NCBI GenBank assembly: GCA_945892985.1
Contig: CAMDDU010000012.1
Coordinates: forward strand, 41,427 to 105,426
Length of the DNA: 64,000 nucleotides
From: CAITSH01 sp945892985
GTDB taxonomy: Bacteria > Pseudomonadota > Gammaproteobacteria > Burkholderiales > SG8-39
Reading direction: 5' to 3'
In this document: positions 17,930-25,876 of the stretch, one piece after another
Layout: the number at the start of each line of letters is the position of its first letter
Position numbering within the stretch: position 1 is the first letter of the stretch
Translations under genes and position numbers: made by a program
The notes under the pieces: model-generated
Told to the model about the DNA's origin: nothing
The model's database searches: none
What the model saw: only the letters and a program-made list of their open reading frames with translations

Positions 17930-18933
17930 TGCAACTCCGGTCCGAGCAGCTCGCGCAACACCTGACGCGCCCGCTCGCAGCTTTATATGTCTTACAAGGC
18001 GATGAGCCTTTACTACAACTGGAAGCGGCGGACGCCATTCGCGCCAAAGCCCGGAATGAAGGCTATGGCGAGCGCGCGGTTCTTTCGGTCGAACGCTATT
18101 TCGATTGGGAGCAGCTCGGCGCGGCGGGGGCCAGCCTGTCCCTTTTTTCTGAAAAACGTCTTATCGAATTGCGCCTTCCCAGCGGCAAACCCGGCACCGA
18201 GGGTGCCAAGGCATTGGAAGCCTATTGCGCAGATCTGGCGCCCGATACCGTCACCCTGGTAATCCTGCCGGCACTTGATCGTAAATCGCAGGAAACGGCG
18301 TGGTACCGTGGGCTGACGACGTCCGCTATCACTGTAAATATCACTACGATCGACCGCGCACATCTCCCTGATTGGATTGCAGGACGCCTCGGTGGGCAAA
18401 AGCAAAAGGCTGCGCGCGAAAGCCTCGAGTTCATCGCAGACTGCGTTGAGGGCAATTTGCTCGCCGCCCATCAAGAAATCCTGAAACTCGGTCTGCTGCA
18501 TCCTCCGGGTGAAATCGCAGACGAAGCGATTCGCTCCGCCGTATTGAATGTGGCGCGTTATGACGTTACCGACCTTTCGGTGGCCTTGCTAGCCGGCGAT
18601 ACCGTTCGCTTGACACGGATTCTCGAAGGGCTTGAGGGTGAGGGTGAGGCTTTGCCCCGTATTTTGTGGGTTCTGGCTGAGGATATCAGGGCGCTCGCCC
18701 GGGTTCAGTCCGGCCTGTCAGAGGGACAAGCGCTACCAGAGCTTTTAAATGCGGCTAGGGTTTGGCGTGAGCCGCGCAAAACCCTGATTTCGCGCGCCTC
18801 GCGAGCCGTGCCGGCCAAAGTGGTACGCAACGCACTGCGGCATGCGGCACGCATTGACCGCATGGCCAAGGGCGTTGCCGCTGGCGACCCGTGGAACGAA
18901 TTGCTGCAACTTGGGATGCGGTTCGCGCCTTAG
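17929..18933 (+). CDS. holA: DNA polymerase III subunit delta
   Basis: Clamp-loader subunit that opens the beta sliding clamp (dnaN, also in this window). 334 residues starting at the GTG 17929, whose first base is the last base of the lptE TAG stop, which suggests translational coupling. The N-terminal VLQGDEPLLQLEAADAIRAKA and the SLFSEKRLIELRLPSGKPG stretch are typical; SLFSxKR holds the clamp-binding hydrophobic wedge. Central AAA+-like and C-terminal collar helices follow. It is the usual neighbour of lptE. Confidence 0.95.
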   Translation: MQLRSEQLAQHLTRPLAALYVLQGDEPLLQLEAADAIRAKARNEGYGERAVLSVERYFDWEQLGAAGASLSLFSEKRLIELRLPSGKPGTEGAKALEAYCADLAPDTVTLVILPALDRKSQETAWYRGLTTSAITVNITTIDRAHLPDWIAGRLGGQKQKAARESLEFIADCVEGNLLAAHQEILKLGLLHPPGEIADEAIRSAVLNVARYDVTDLSVALLAGDTVRLTRILEGLEGEGEALPRILWVLAEDIRALARVQSGLSEGQALPELLNAARVWREPRKTLISRASRAVPAKVVRNALRHAARIDRMAKGVAAGDPWNELLQLGMRFAP

Positions 18934-19004
18934 TCCCCGTCCAGCCCCGGGCTTGCTGACGATGGATTCTCCCACCTCGGCATAAGGCGTAAAATCGGGC
19001 TCCG

Positions 19005-20273
19005 ATGGATACACTGACCGACATCAAAACTTACATGCATGAACTGGGCCGCCGCGCCCGGGCGGCATCGCGGGTGCTCGCCCGCGCCGACGGCGCGGCA
19101 AAAAACCGGGCGCTTAGCGCGATGGCCTCCGGGATTCGTCGCAATATCGGGGCGCTTCTTGCTGCCAATGCGGCGGACATTATGTCGGCCAAATCGGTGG
19201 GCAAGGACAATGCGTTCATTGATCGGCTAACACTCACACCCACCTCGGTCGAGGCCATGGCGCGGGGTATTGAGCAGGTTGCATTGCTCCCCGACCCGAT
19301 TGGCGTGATCAGCAACCGGCATGTGCAGCCCTCCGGTATCGAGGTGGCGCAGATGCGTGTGCCGCTCGGCGTGATCGGCATCATTTATGAGTCGCGCCCC
19401 AACGTCACAGCCGACGCAGCCGCGCTGTGCCTGAAATCCGGTAACGCCTGCATTCTCCGGGGTGGGTCGGAATCCGTCCGATCCAACCTGGCGATCGCGG
19501 CCTGCGTGCAGGACGGGCTTCAGTCGGCAGGTTTGCCTACCACCGCAGTGCAGGTCGTGAAAACAGCGGATCGGGAGGCGGTAAGCGCCTTGCTGAACAT
19601 GCCCGAATACGTCGATATCATCGTGCCGCGCGGGGGTAAGAGCCTGATAGCCAGGATTATGGCGGAGTCGCGCATCCCAATGATCAAACACCTGGATGGC
19701 GTTTGCCACGTTTACATTGACGACGCCGCCGACCGCGGAAAGGCCGTGCGTATTGCCGACAACGCCAAAACGCAACGCTACGGCACTTGTAACACCATGG
19801 AAACGTTACTGGTACACGAAACGATCGCGCCTGCGGTCCTGCCGGCCTTAGCTAAAATCTATGCCGAAAAAGGCGTGGAATTGCGTGGTGACGAAGCTTC
19901 CCGCCGGTTGGTTGAAGGCATGGCGGCGGCGACAGAGTCGGATTGGTACGCGGAATATCTTGCCCCGATATTGGCCGTGCGCTTGGTCAAAGACATGGAT
20001 GAAGCCATGGATCACATCGCGAAATATGGATCCCAACACACCGATGCAATCATCACGGAAGATACAGGGCGGGCACAGCGGTTCTTGAGGGAAGTGGATT
20101 CCAGCTCAGTAATGGTCAACGCATCAACCCGTTTTGCTGATGGCTTCGAGTACGGACTTGGTGCCGAGATCGGGATTTCTACCGACAAGCTGCATGCGCG
20201 CGGGCCGGTTGGTCTGGAGGGGTTGACCTCGCTCAAGTACGTTGTTTTTGGTCACGGTGAAATTCGGACCTAG
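19005..20273 (+). CDS. proA: Glutamate-5-semialdehyde dehydrogenase (gamma-glutamyl phosphate reductase)
   Basis: Reduces gamma-glutamyl phosphate to glutamate-5-semialdehyde with NADPH in proline synthesis. 422 residues, aldehyde-dehydrogenase superfamily. VPLGVIGIIYESRPNVTADAAALCLKSGN contains the NADPH-binding region, with a nucleophilic Cys in YGTCNTMETLL near residue 261. The C-terminal HARGPVGLEGLTSLKYV is the proA signature. In many relatives proA is followed by nadD-rsfS; here it is followed by a 700-base gap without genes. Confidence 0.97.
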   Translation: MDTLTDIKTYMHELGRRARAASRVLARADGAAKNRALSAMASGIRRNIGALLAANAADIMSAKSVGKDNAFIDRLTLTPTSVEAMARGIEQVALLPDPIGVISNRHVQPSGIEVAQMRVPLGVIGIIYESRPNVTADAAALCLKSGNACILRGGSESVRSNLAIAACVQDGLQSAGLPTTAVQVVKTADREAVSALLNMPEYVDIIVPRGGKSLIARIMAESRIPMIKHLDGVCHVYIDDAADRGKAVRIADNAKTQRYGTCNTMETLLVHETIAPAVLPALAKIYAEKGVELRGDEASRRLVEGMAAATESDWYAEYLAPILAVRLVKDMDEAMDHIAKYGSQHTDAIITEDTGRAQRFLREVDSSSVMVNASTRFADGFEYGLGAEIGISTDKLHARGPVGLEGLTSLKYVVFGHGEIRT

Positions 20274-20972
20274 ATACGCCTACGGCGCCAAGATGTATTT
20301 CCTCGCTTTTCCGACCCCGAGGACACAAGCGATCTTCCCCTGAGACCGGCTGTATCCACCAGCAACTTCCGATTTGTCGCATGGCTTTCGTCCAAATTAA
20401 CAGACCTAGCGTCGACAGGAAGTACCCACTTACATATCAATATTTGTCTTCGCACGCAGCGCAGCGGGAGACGTGGGTATTGTCGGTGTCAGCCCCTGTC
20501 CGATCTACCCGGTGAGCAGGCGAAAGGATTAAGCGCCAGCTAAAGTCGTGTAAATCATCTTCTCCCTCTTCTACGAAGCTCGGGGTTAGTTAGTGCTAGC
20601 GCGTGCTTTCGCCGATGTTCAGGCGAAAAAATCACGATGCAGATCCACGCTAAGCTTATTAATGAGCACTCACTCTACTGTGTATTTCTTTAGCCTATGT
20701 TTTCTGACGCCATATCGCTAGAAATTTTGGGCCTTCACGGAAGAGTCCCGCACCGAAATTGGAGACAAAGTCGCCTATCCAGACATGACGGGTCAAGCAT
20801 CTGCCTAATCAGGCGTGGCCCTTGGGATCGCTAAGGCTTTCTCGTAGTTCGGCATATCTCCGTATGTAAGTAAACACTCCCAATAAGAGTGTTTGACGCG
20901 CTGGCCCCGGATAGTTTTAACTATCGTGAAGCACGATAAGCAGAGGCCGGAAAACTACGGACCGGCTAAACG
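20274..20972. other. Gene-poor 700-base gap after proA
   Basis: No convincing gene was found on either strand. A 61-codon minus frame (20270-20455) contains NRKLLVDTAGL, which resembles the KRHLLVDTLGL stretch of IS5-type transposases, but the match is short and nothing flanks it, so a decayed insertion sequence is only a guess. The composition is more A/T-rich than proA. Near the right end are two perfect inverted repeats (20872-20894 and 20922-20938), listed separately. Confidence 0.55.
20872..20894 (-). terminator. Candidate hairpin terminator downstream of the Bug gene
   Basis: AAACACTC and GAGTGTTT form a perfect 8-base stem with a 7-base loop, about 80 bases past the Bug-receptor stop on its transcript side. 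The arms end in only three T's and are A/T-rich, so it would be a weak intrinsic terminator, possibly working in both directions. A second perfect repeat, TATCGTG-aag-CACGATA at 20922-20938, lies between it and the gene. Confidence 0.4.
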
Positions 20973-21941
20973 TCAGTCTACTTTCACGCCTAATTCGCGG
21001 ATCAATTTGCTCCAACGGGCGATATCGTTGCGTATCAGCGGTTGAACCTCGTCCAAGGGAATGCTGAGCGGGTCAAAGCTTTGCGCAATCAACCGGTCCT
21101 TGATATCAGGGCGAGCAACGGCACGATCGATTTCACGATTGATGCGCTGCAGCACTTCGCGCGGCGTTCCGCTTGGAATTAGGATCACATACCACTGGTC
21201 GACGTCAAAGCCTGGCACGCTTTCATTAATACTTGGAACATCCGGCGCTCCAGTAGTGCGTTTTTTCGAACCCACGCCAATTGCGCGCAAACGCCCGGCT
21301 TTGTGATGCGGCACGGTATTAGGAACCGTATTGAACAACGCATCGATCCTGCCCGCGAGCCCATCCTGAAGCGCGGGTGCACATCCCTTGTAGGGTACGT
21401 GAACCATGTCGATGCCGGCCATGCGCTTGAAAAGCTCCCCGCCAAGATGTTGGGGCGTACCGTTGCCGCAGGACGCATAGGAAAGCTGGCCGGGTTTGGC
21501 TTTCGCCAAGGCAATCAAGTCGCTCACCCCTTTTGCGGATGAGCTCGCGGGAACCACCAGCATGATCGGTGTGGATGCGATCGTTGCTACACCGGTCAGA
21601 TCTTTCTCGGAATCAAAAGGCATGTTTGGAAACAAGCCCGCATTCATGGCGTAAGTACTATTTACAATCAACCAGGTGTAGCCGTCTGCGGGGGCTTTGG
21701 CGACGATTTCTGCACCAATATTGCCACTCGCACCGGGGCGGTTGTCGACAACGACTTGCTGTCCCATCGACTCTGAGAGCGGCACGGAAAGCAGGCGCGC
21801 AATCGCATCTGTCCCGCCACCCGGCGGAAAAGTTACGACAAGCCGTATCGGCTTTGAGGGAAAAGACTGTGAAAAAACTGGAAATGCTGCGAAGCCTGCC
21901 ACAACAAGAAGCGCGAAACGCGCGCATTTTAGATTGATCAC
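20973..21941 (-). CDS. Bug-family (TctC-like) periplasmic substrate-binding protein
   Basis: 322 residues starting at a GTG (21941) with GGGGG seven bases upstream. A signal peptide (FALLVVAGFAAFPVFSQS) is followed by FPSKPIRLVVTFPPGGGTDAIAR and DNRPGASGNIGAE, the first ligand-binding loops of Bug receptors, and later HVPYKG. Family members capture carboxylates or similar small molecules for tripartite tricarboxylate (TctABC) transporters or for signalling. No tctA/tctB is present nearby, so this is an orphan receptor, as is common in Burkholderiales. The ligand is unknown. Confidence 0.92.
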   Translation of the reverse strand: MINLKCARFALLVVAGFAAFPVFSQSFPSKPIRLVVTFPPGGGTDAIARLLSVPLSESMGQQVVVDNRPGASGNIGAEIVAKAPADGYTWLIVNSTYAMNAGLFPNMPFDSEKDLTGVATIASTPIMLVVPASSSAKGVSDLIALAKAKPGQLSYASCGNGTPQHLGGELFKRMAGIDMVHVPYKGCAPALQDGLAGRIDALFNTVPNTVPHHKAGRLRAIGVGSKKRTTGAPDVPSINESVPGFDVDQWYVILIPSGTPREVLQRINREIDRAVARPDIKDRLIAQSFDPLSIPLDEVQPLIRNDIARWSKLIRELGVKVD

Positions 21942-21967
21942 GATGATGCCCCCATAGAGGTTGATGT

Positions 21968-22546
21968 TTAGGTCGCGATTGTGTGCACAGATGCCAACTC
22001 AGTTTCCAGCAAATCAAACAGCGCGTCCAGGGAAGCGACGCTGTGAAACCGGCGCATTGCGCCCGGTCGGATCGCACCAACCGCATTCGCGCCCTCAAAC
22101 CAGGCGAGAAGGGGATCCCAAAAACCCCCTTCGTCACACAGTATGATTGCTTTACTCTGGATGCAGAGATCGTTCCAGGTGATCATCTCAAACAACTCGT
22201 CGAGTGTACCGACACCTCCGGGCAAGGCAACGAAAGCATCAGACTCTACCGCCATCCGATTTTTACGCTCAGAAAGCGTATCAACAACCTCGATGTCCCC
22301 AACGCAGACATCGGCGTCCTGCTCGCGTTTTATCAAGGATGCGGGGATGATGCCATGAACTTTACCGCCAGCGGCGAACGCTGCACGGGAAGCCTCACCC
22401 ATCAGACCACGCGAGCCACCGCCATAGACAAGGCGTAAATTGGCGTCGGCACATCGCTCGCCAAACTGTCGGGCCATCCGTTTGGTCGGCTCTGGCAACG
22501 TGTCCGAAGCCGAACAAAACAGTCCGATACTGGCCCGAGCCGTCAT
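21968..22546 (-). CDS. LOG-family protein (TIGR00730), probable nucleoside 5'-monophosphate phosphoribohydrolase
   Basis: 192 residues with a Rossmann fold: FCSAS near the N-terminus, GGGSRGLMGEASRAA (about residues 41-55) and PGGVGTLDELFE (about 108-119), the family's PGGxGTxxE active-site motif with the catalytic Glu. LOG proteins release the base from nucleoside 5'-monophosphates; the plant and actinobacterial homologues activate cytokinins, while in most bacteria the role is housekeeping and unclear. Its start overlaps the nadC stop by four bases, so the two are translationally coupled. Confidence 0.9.
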   Translation of the reverse strand: MTARASIGLFCSASDTLPEPTKRMARQFGERCADANLRLVYGGGSRGLMGEASRAAFAAGGKVHGIIPASLIKREQDADVCVGDIEVVDTLSERKNRMAVESDAFVALPGGVGTLDELFEMITWNDLCIQSKAIILCDEGGFWDPLLAWFEGANAVGAIRPGAMRRFHSVASLDALFDLLETELASVHTIAT

Positions 22547-23385
22547 ACGCCTATAGCTACGTCCAGTCCGATATCCACTGCCGGGGCGGATTGGGTAATA
22601 CGGCCGACAGAGACGAAATCAACGCCGGTCTCGGCAATGCCACGAATAGTTTCCAGACGCACCCCGCCAGAGGCTTCCAGGGGCACCCGGCCGGCGGAGA
22701 GTTTTACGGCTTCGCGCAACTGATCGAGGGTCATGTTATCGAGCAACAAGCAATCCGCACCAGCGGCCAGAGCTTCGCGTACTTGGTCGATGGTGTCGCA
22801 TTCGACTTCGATTTTGGTAAGCGTTGGTGTACCCGCTCGCGCCCGCGCCACCGCCGCTGCAATTCCGCCGCAAACCGCGATATGGTTATCCTTGATCAGC
22901 ACACCATCGTCCAGGCGCAATCGGTGATTCCGCGCACCTCCAACTTGGGCGGCGTGTTTGGCAAGCGCCCTCAGCCCAGGAATGGTCTTTCGGGTATCGA
23001 TGAGAACCGCTTTCGTACCTTTAACTTTTTCCGCGTATTGCGCAGTCAGCGTGGCAATGCCGGATAAATGCTGCAACATATTGAGTGCCGTGCGCTCCGC
23101 CGTCAGTAGGCCACGCGCCGGCCCAGAAACAAACGCCAGCGCCGTACCAGCCCCAACTTTGTCGCCATCAGCAACCTTGCTCTCGTAATGGCAGTCCGGG
23201 ACCCGGCGGCGAAAAATCTGACCCGCTATATCAATTCCCGCGATTACCATTTCCTGCCTCGCGTTAATAGCCAACTTCGCTGTGGCGCCTGCGGGAATCA
23301 CCAGTTCACTGGTGAGATCAACAAAGCCGATGTCCTCGGCCAACGCACGATCGATAATGCTCTCGACGATCAGTGGATCAATCAT
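22543..23385 (-). CDS. nadC: Nicotinate-nucleotide pyrophosphorylase (quinolinate phosphoribosyltransferase)
   Basis: Turns quinolinate and PRPP into nicotinate mononucleotide, CO2 and PPi in NAD synthesis. 280 residues. The N-terminal open-face sandwich includes RALAEDIGFVDLTSELV. The barrel domain has TRKTIPGLRALAKHAAQVGGARNHRLRL in the PRPP/quinolinate site, then DGVLIKDNHI and EVECDTIDQ. The ASGGVRLETIRGIAETGVDFVSVG motif near residue 245 closes the phosphate site. All family landmarks are intact. It is the upstream gene of a pair with the LOG protein. Confidence 0.97.
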   Translation of the reverse strand: MIDPLIVESIIDRALAEDIGFVDLTSELVIPAGATAKLAINARQEMVIAGIDIAGQIFRRRVPDCHYESKVADGDKVGAGTALAFVSGPARGLLTAERTALNMLQHLSGIATLTAQYAEKVKGTKAVLIDTRKTIPGLRALAKHAAQVGGARNHRLRLDDGVLIKDNHIAVCGGIAAAVARARAGTPTLTKIEVECDTIDQVREALAAGADCLLLDNMTLDQLREAVKLSAGRVPLEASGGVRLETIRGIAETGVDFVSVGRITQSAPAVDIGLDVAIGV

Positions 23386-23492
23386 TTGAATGCTCTCCCA
23401 CCCGTAAAATTATGTTAGTAAATACTTAATACAAAGCGGAGTCAAGGGTTGGGCTCAACTGCTGCCGAACGGCCGACTTTACTGCCGCTCAA

Positions 23493-23520
23493 GCCGAGGG
23501 GATCAAACCCCTTGCTCGGC
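23493..23520 (-). terminator. Hairpin between parB and nadC
   Basis: Nested inverted repeat: outer arms GCCGAG/CTCGGC and inner GGGG/CCCC around atcaaa. It lies 24 bases after the parB stop, on the parB side of the gap, where a transcript end for the mnmG-rsmG-parA-parB operon would be expected. No T-run follows, so it may be Rho-assisted or only a stabilising stem. Confidence 0.4.
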
Positions 23521-23543
23521 CACGCATCTCAAGCGAAAGAAAA

Positions 23544-24410
23544 CTAACGACGCACTTTGGATAACACCGTCTCGAAATGTTCGGCGTTGGCGTAATGGAT
23601 CACGAGCGTTCCAGCGCCTTTTTTTCCAGTCTTGATATTGACCGTGGTTCCGAGCACTTCCGAAAGCTCTTCCTCAAGTCGCTGAACATCGCGATTACCG
23701 CGCACAGGGAGGGCGACCGCCTTGAGTTTTTTCGGGTTCAGAAGGTCATAGACCAATTGCTCGGTCTCGCGCACCGACAGACCTTCGTCGGCAACTTTGC
23801 GTGCGATGCTCTCTTGCCGTGCCACATCTAGCGAAAGTAATGCGCGAGCGTGACCCATATGCAGTTTGCCATCAAAAATCAATCTTTGAACGGCCTCGGT
23901 GAGTTGCAACAGGCGCAGCAAATTAGTTGTTGCCGTCCGTGACCGCCCCAAGGCGTCCGCCGCTTCCTGGTGCGTCAGTTTGAATTCGGTGATCAAACGG
24001 TGAATTCCCGTGGCCTCCTCCAGCGGGTTGAGATCTTCCCGCTGAATATTTTCTATGAGCGCCATCGCAAGAGCTGCTTTATCAGGAACTTCTCGAACAA
24101 GAACTGGCACATCCGTAAGGCCCGCGATTCTTGCCGCCCGCCAGCGCCGTTCACCAGCGATGATCTCGTAACGAATCTTGTCCCCATCTGCCGATACCGG
24201 TCTAACCAGAATAGGCTGCATCAACCCTTGCTCCCCAATCGATGCGGCCAACTCAGCAAGCGAAGCTTCATCCATGCGCGTACGTGGTTGGTATTTCCCC
24301 GGACGCAATTGGTCGAGCTTGACTGTCAATTGTGATTCTGTGCTGCGCGCCGCGTCCTCGTCTTTTTCCAACAGCGCGTTAAGTCCTCGACCTAGCCCCT
24401 TTGATTTCAT
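23544..24410 (-). CDS. parB: Chromosome-partitioning protein ParB
   Basis: Binds parS sites, spreads as a CTP-dependent clamp and works with ParA to segregate the origin. 288 residues. The LRPGKYQPRTRMDEASLAELAASI start of the ParB/Sulfiredoxin domain is followed by the CTP-binding GERRWRAARIAGL (about 86), ENIQREDLNPLEEA, the HTH QEAADALGRSRTATTNLLRLL (about 150-170) and a C-terminal dimerisation domain. The N-terminal MKSKGLGRGLNALL is typical of chromosomal ParB. It is last in mnmG-rsmG-parA-parB; two matching parS sites lie about 3.4 kb away at the head of the operon. Confidence 0.97.
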   Translation of the reverse strand: MKSKGLGRGLNALLEKDEDAARSTESQLTVKLDQLRPGKYQPRTRMDEASLAELAASIGEQGLMQPILVRPVSADGDKIRYEIIAGERRWRAARIAGLTDVPVLVREVPDKAALAMALIENIQREDLNPLEEATGIHRLITEFKLTHQEAADALGRSRTATTNLLRLLQLTEAVQRLIFDGKLHMGHARALLSLDVARQESIARKVADEGLSVRETEQLVYDLLNPKKLKAVALPVRGNRDVQRLEEELSEVLGTTVNIKTGKKGAGTLVIHYANAEHFETVLSKVRR

Positions 24411-24425
24411 TTTTAGCCCTAGTTT

Positions 24426-25220
24426 TCAGCCAGCGGTCACGGTCGGCGTGCCGCTCACTACCTGTCGCGCCAGAATTTCCGAAACAAGCGCGATGTACGC
24501 CTGTGAACCTTTACATGACCGATCAAAGTTTATTGCTGGTATGCCATAACTTGGCGCTTCGGCAAGGCGGACATTGCGCGGAATAATGGTCGAGTAAACC
24601 TTCTCGCCAAAGTGTTCTTTCAATTGGTCGGAAACCTGGACGGCCAGCGTGTTCCGCGGATCAAACATGGTGCGCAGCAGGCCTTCTATTTCAAGGCTCG
24701 GGTTAAGGTTCGCACGAACTTTTTTAATCGTATTAACAAGATCGGACAAGCCTTCCAGGGCGTAATACTCGCACTGCATCGGGATCACCACCGCTTGTGC
24801 TGCAACCAAGCCGTTAAGGGTCAGCAAGCTAAGCGCCGGAGGGCAGTCGATGAGTACGAAATCATATTGGCTGGCGACCGCTGCAAGCGCGGATTTGAGG
24901 CGTATTTCTCGATTGTCCAACGCCACCATCTCGATTTCAGCACCGGCCAGATCGCGATTTGCGGGTAGAAGGTCATATGCCCCTGCAGTCGACCGTTGCC
25001 GTACCGATTCGACAGTAGAGAAACCGAGCAATACCTGGTATACGGTCGTAGTAAGTGCCCGCTTATCTATACCGCTACCCATCGTTGCATTGGCTTGTGG
25101 GTCAAGATCAACCAACAAAACACGTTGCCCAGATTCGGCCAACCCGGCGGCTAAATTCACCGTCGTGGTTGTTTTGCCAACCCCGCCTTTTTGATTTGTT
25201 ATTGCCAGAGTCGTAGTCAT
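24426..25220 (-). CDS. parA: Chromosome-partitioning ATPase ParA (Soj)
   Basis: 264-residue Walker-type ATPase that positions ParB-parS complexes on the nucleoid. The deviant Walker A KGGVGKTTTTVNLAAGL begins at residue 10. LLVDLDPQANATMGSG, FVLIDCPPALSLLTLNGL (Walker B) and the C-terminal NVRLAEAPSYGIPAINFD follow in the normal order. It has no N-terminal HTH, so it is the chromosomal/Soj class. Its start overlaps the rsmG stop by four bases and parB follows after 15, the standard proteobacterial arrangement. Confidence 0.97.
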   Translation of the reverse strand: MTTTLAITNQKGGVGKTTTTVNLAAGLAESGQRVLLVDLDPQANATMGSGIDKRALTTTVYQVLLGFSTVESVRQRSTAGAYDLLPANRDLAGAEIEMVALDNREIRLKSALAAVASQYDFVLIDCPPALSLLTLNGLVAAQAVVIPMQCEYYALEGLSDLVNTIKKVRANLNPSLEIEGLLRTMFDPRNTLAVQVSDQLKEHFGEKVYSTIIPRNVRLAEAPSYGIPAINFDRSCKGSQAYIALVSEILARQVVSGTPTVTAG

Positions 25221-25876
25221 TGCTTTGCTTCGATTAAAACCAAGTGGCGGGCAGCATCTAGCCCCGGAACTTTAAGAACAAGGACCTCGCGCGCACGCCA
25301 ACCGGGCGGTAACTTCTCAAGCTCCTCATACGGATGAAGGCCCTTCATCGCAGCAAAATACCCGCCTGGCGCGAGCAAATGTTTCGCTAGGCTGACGAAT
25401 TCGGCAAGTTCCGCAAAGGCGCGAGAAACAATGCAGTCAAATTTCTGTTCTGGTTGCCACGATTCGACTCGTTCAGAAACAACACTCACGTTAGGAAGCG
25501 CCAACTCCGCCACGGCCTGCCGCAAAAATGCGGCTTTTTTGTGATTGCTATCCAATAGGGTCACATCGAGCTGCGGAGAAGCGAGTGCGAGAGGAATGCC
25601 GGGCAAACCAGCCCCACTACCAACATCAAGAATTCGCAGACCACAAACAAATGGCGTCAGAACCAAACTATCCAATAAATGATTACTCACCATTTGGTCT
25701 TTATCGCGAATTGCCGTCAAGTTATAGACGCGGTTCCATTTTTCTAGCAGATCAAGGTATTGAAGAAGCCGTGTCTGGGTCTGCTCATTTAGCGACAACG
25801 CAAGTTCCGTTAAACCCTCTGCGAGGGCCATGCGCAAGCTCAATGCTGAGGGCGTATTTGTAGATGATGTACTCAT
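25217..25876 (-). CDS. rsmG: 16S rRNA (guanine-527-N7)-methyltransferase
   Basis: Methylates G527 of 16S rRNA using S-adenosylmethionine. 219 residues of the GidB class: LEKWNRVYNLTAIRDKDQMVSNHLLDSL upstream of the SAM-binding LDVGSGAGLPGIPLALA, DSNHKKAAFLRQ, and the SRAFAELAEFV segment. The N-terminus starts MSTSSTNTPSALSLRMALAEGL; the ATG overlaps the mnmG stop by four bases. It lies in the mnmG-rsmG-parAB operon. Loss of this enzyme confers low-level streptomycin resistance in other bacteria. Confidence 0.96.
   Translation of the reverse strand: MSTSSTNTPSALSLRMALAEGLTELALSLNEQTQTRLLQYLDLLEKWNRVYNLTAIRDKDQMVSNHLLDSLVLTPFVCGLRILDVGSGAGLPGIPLALASPQLDVTLLDSNHKKAAFLRQAVAELALPNVSVVSERVESWQPEQKFDCIVSRAFAELAEFVSLAKHLLAPGGYFAAMKGLHPYEELEKLPPGWRAREVLVLKVPGLDAARHLVLIEAKQ

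Noticed and set aside
20922..20938. TATCGTG-aag-CACGATA as an intrinsic terminator
   Set aside because: No T-run on either strand and a 3-base loop; more like a protein-binding palindrome or chance.
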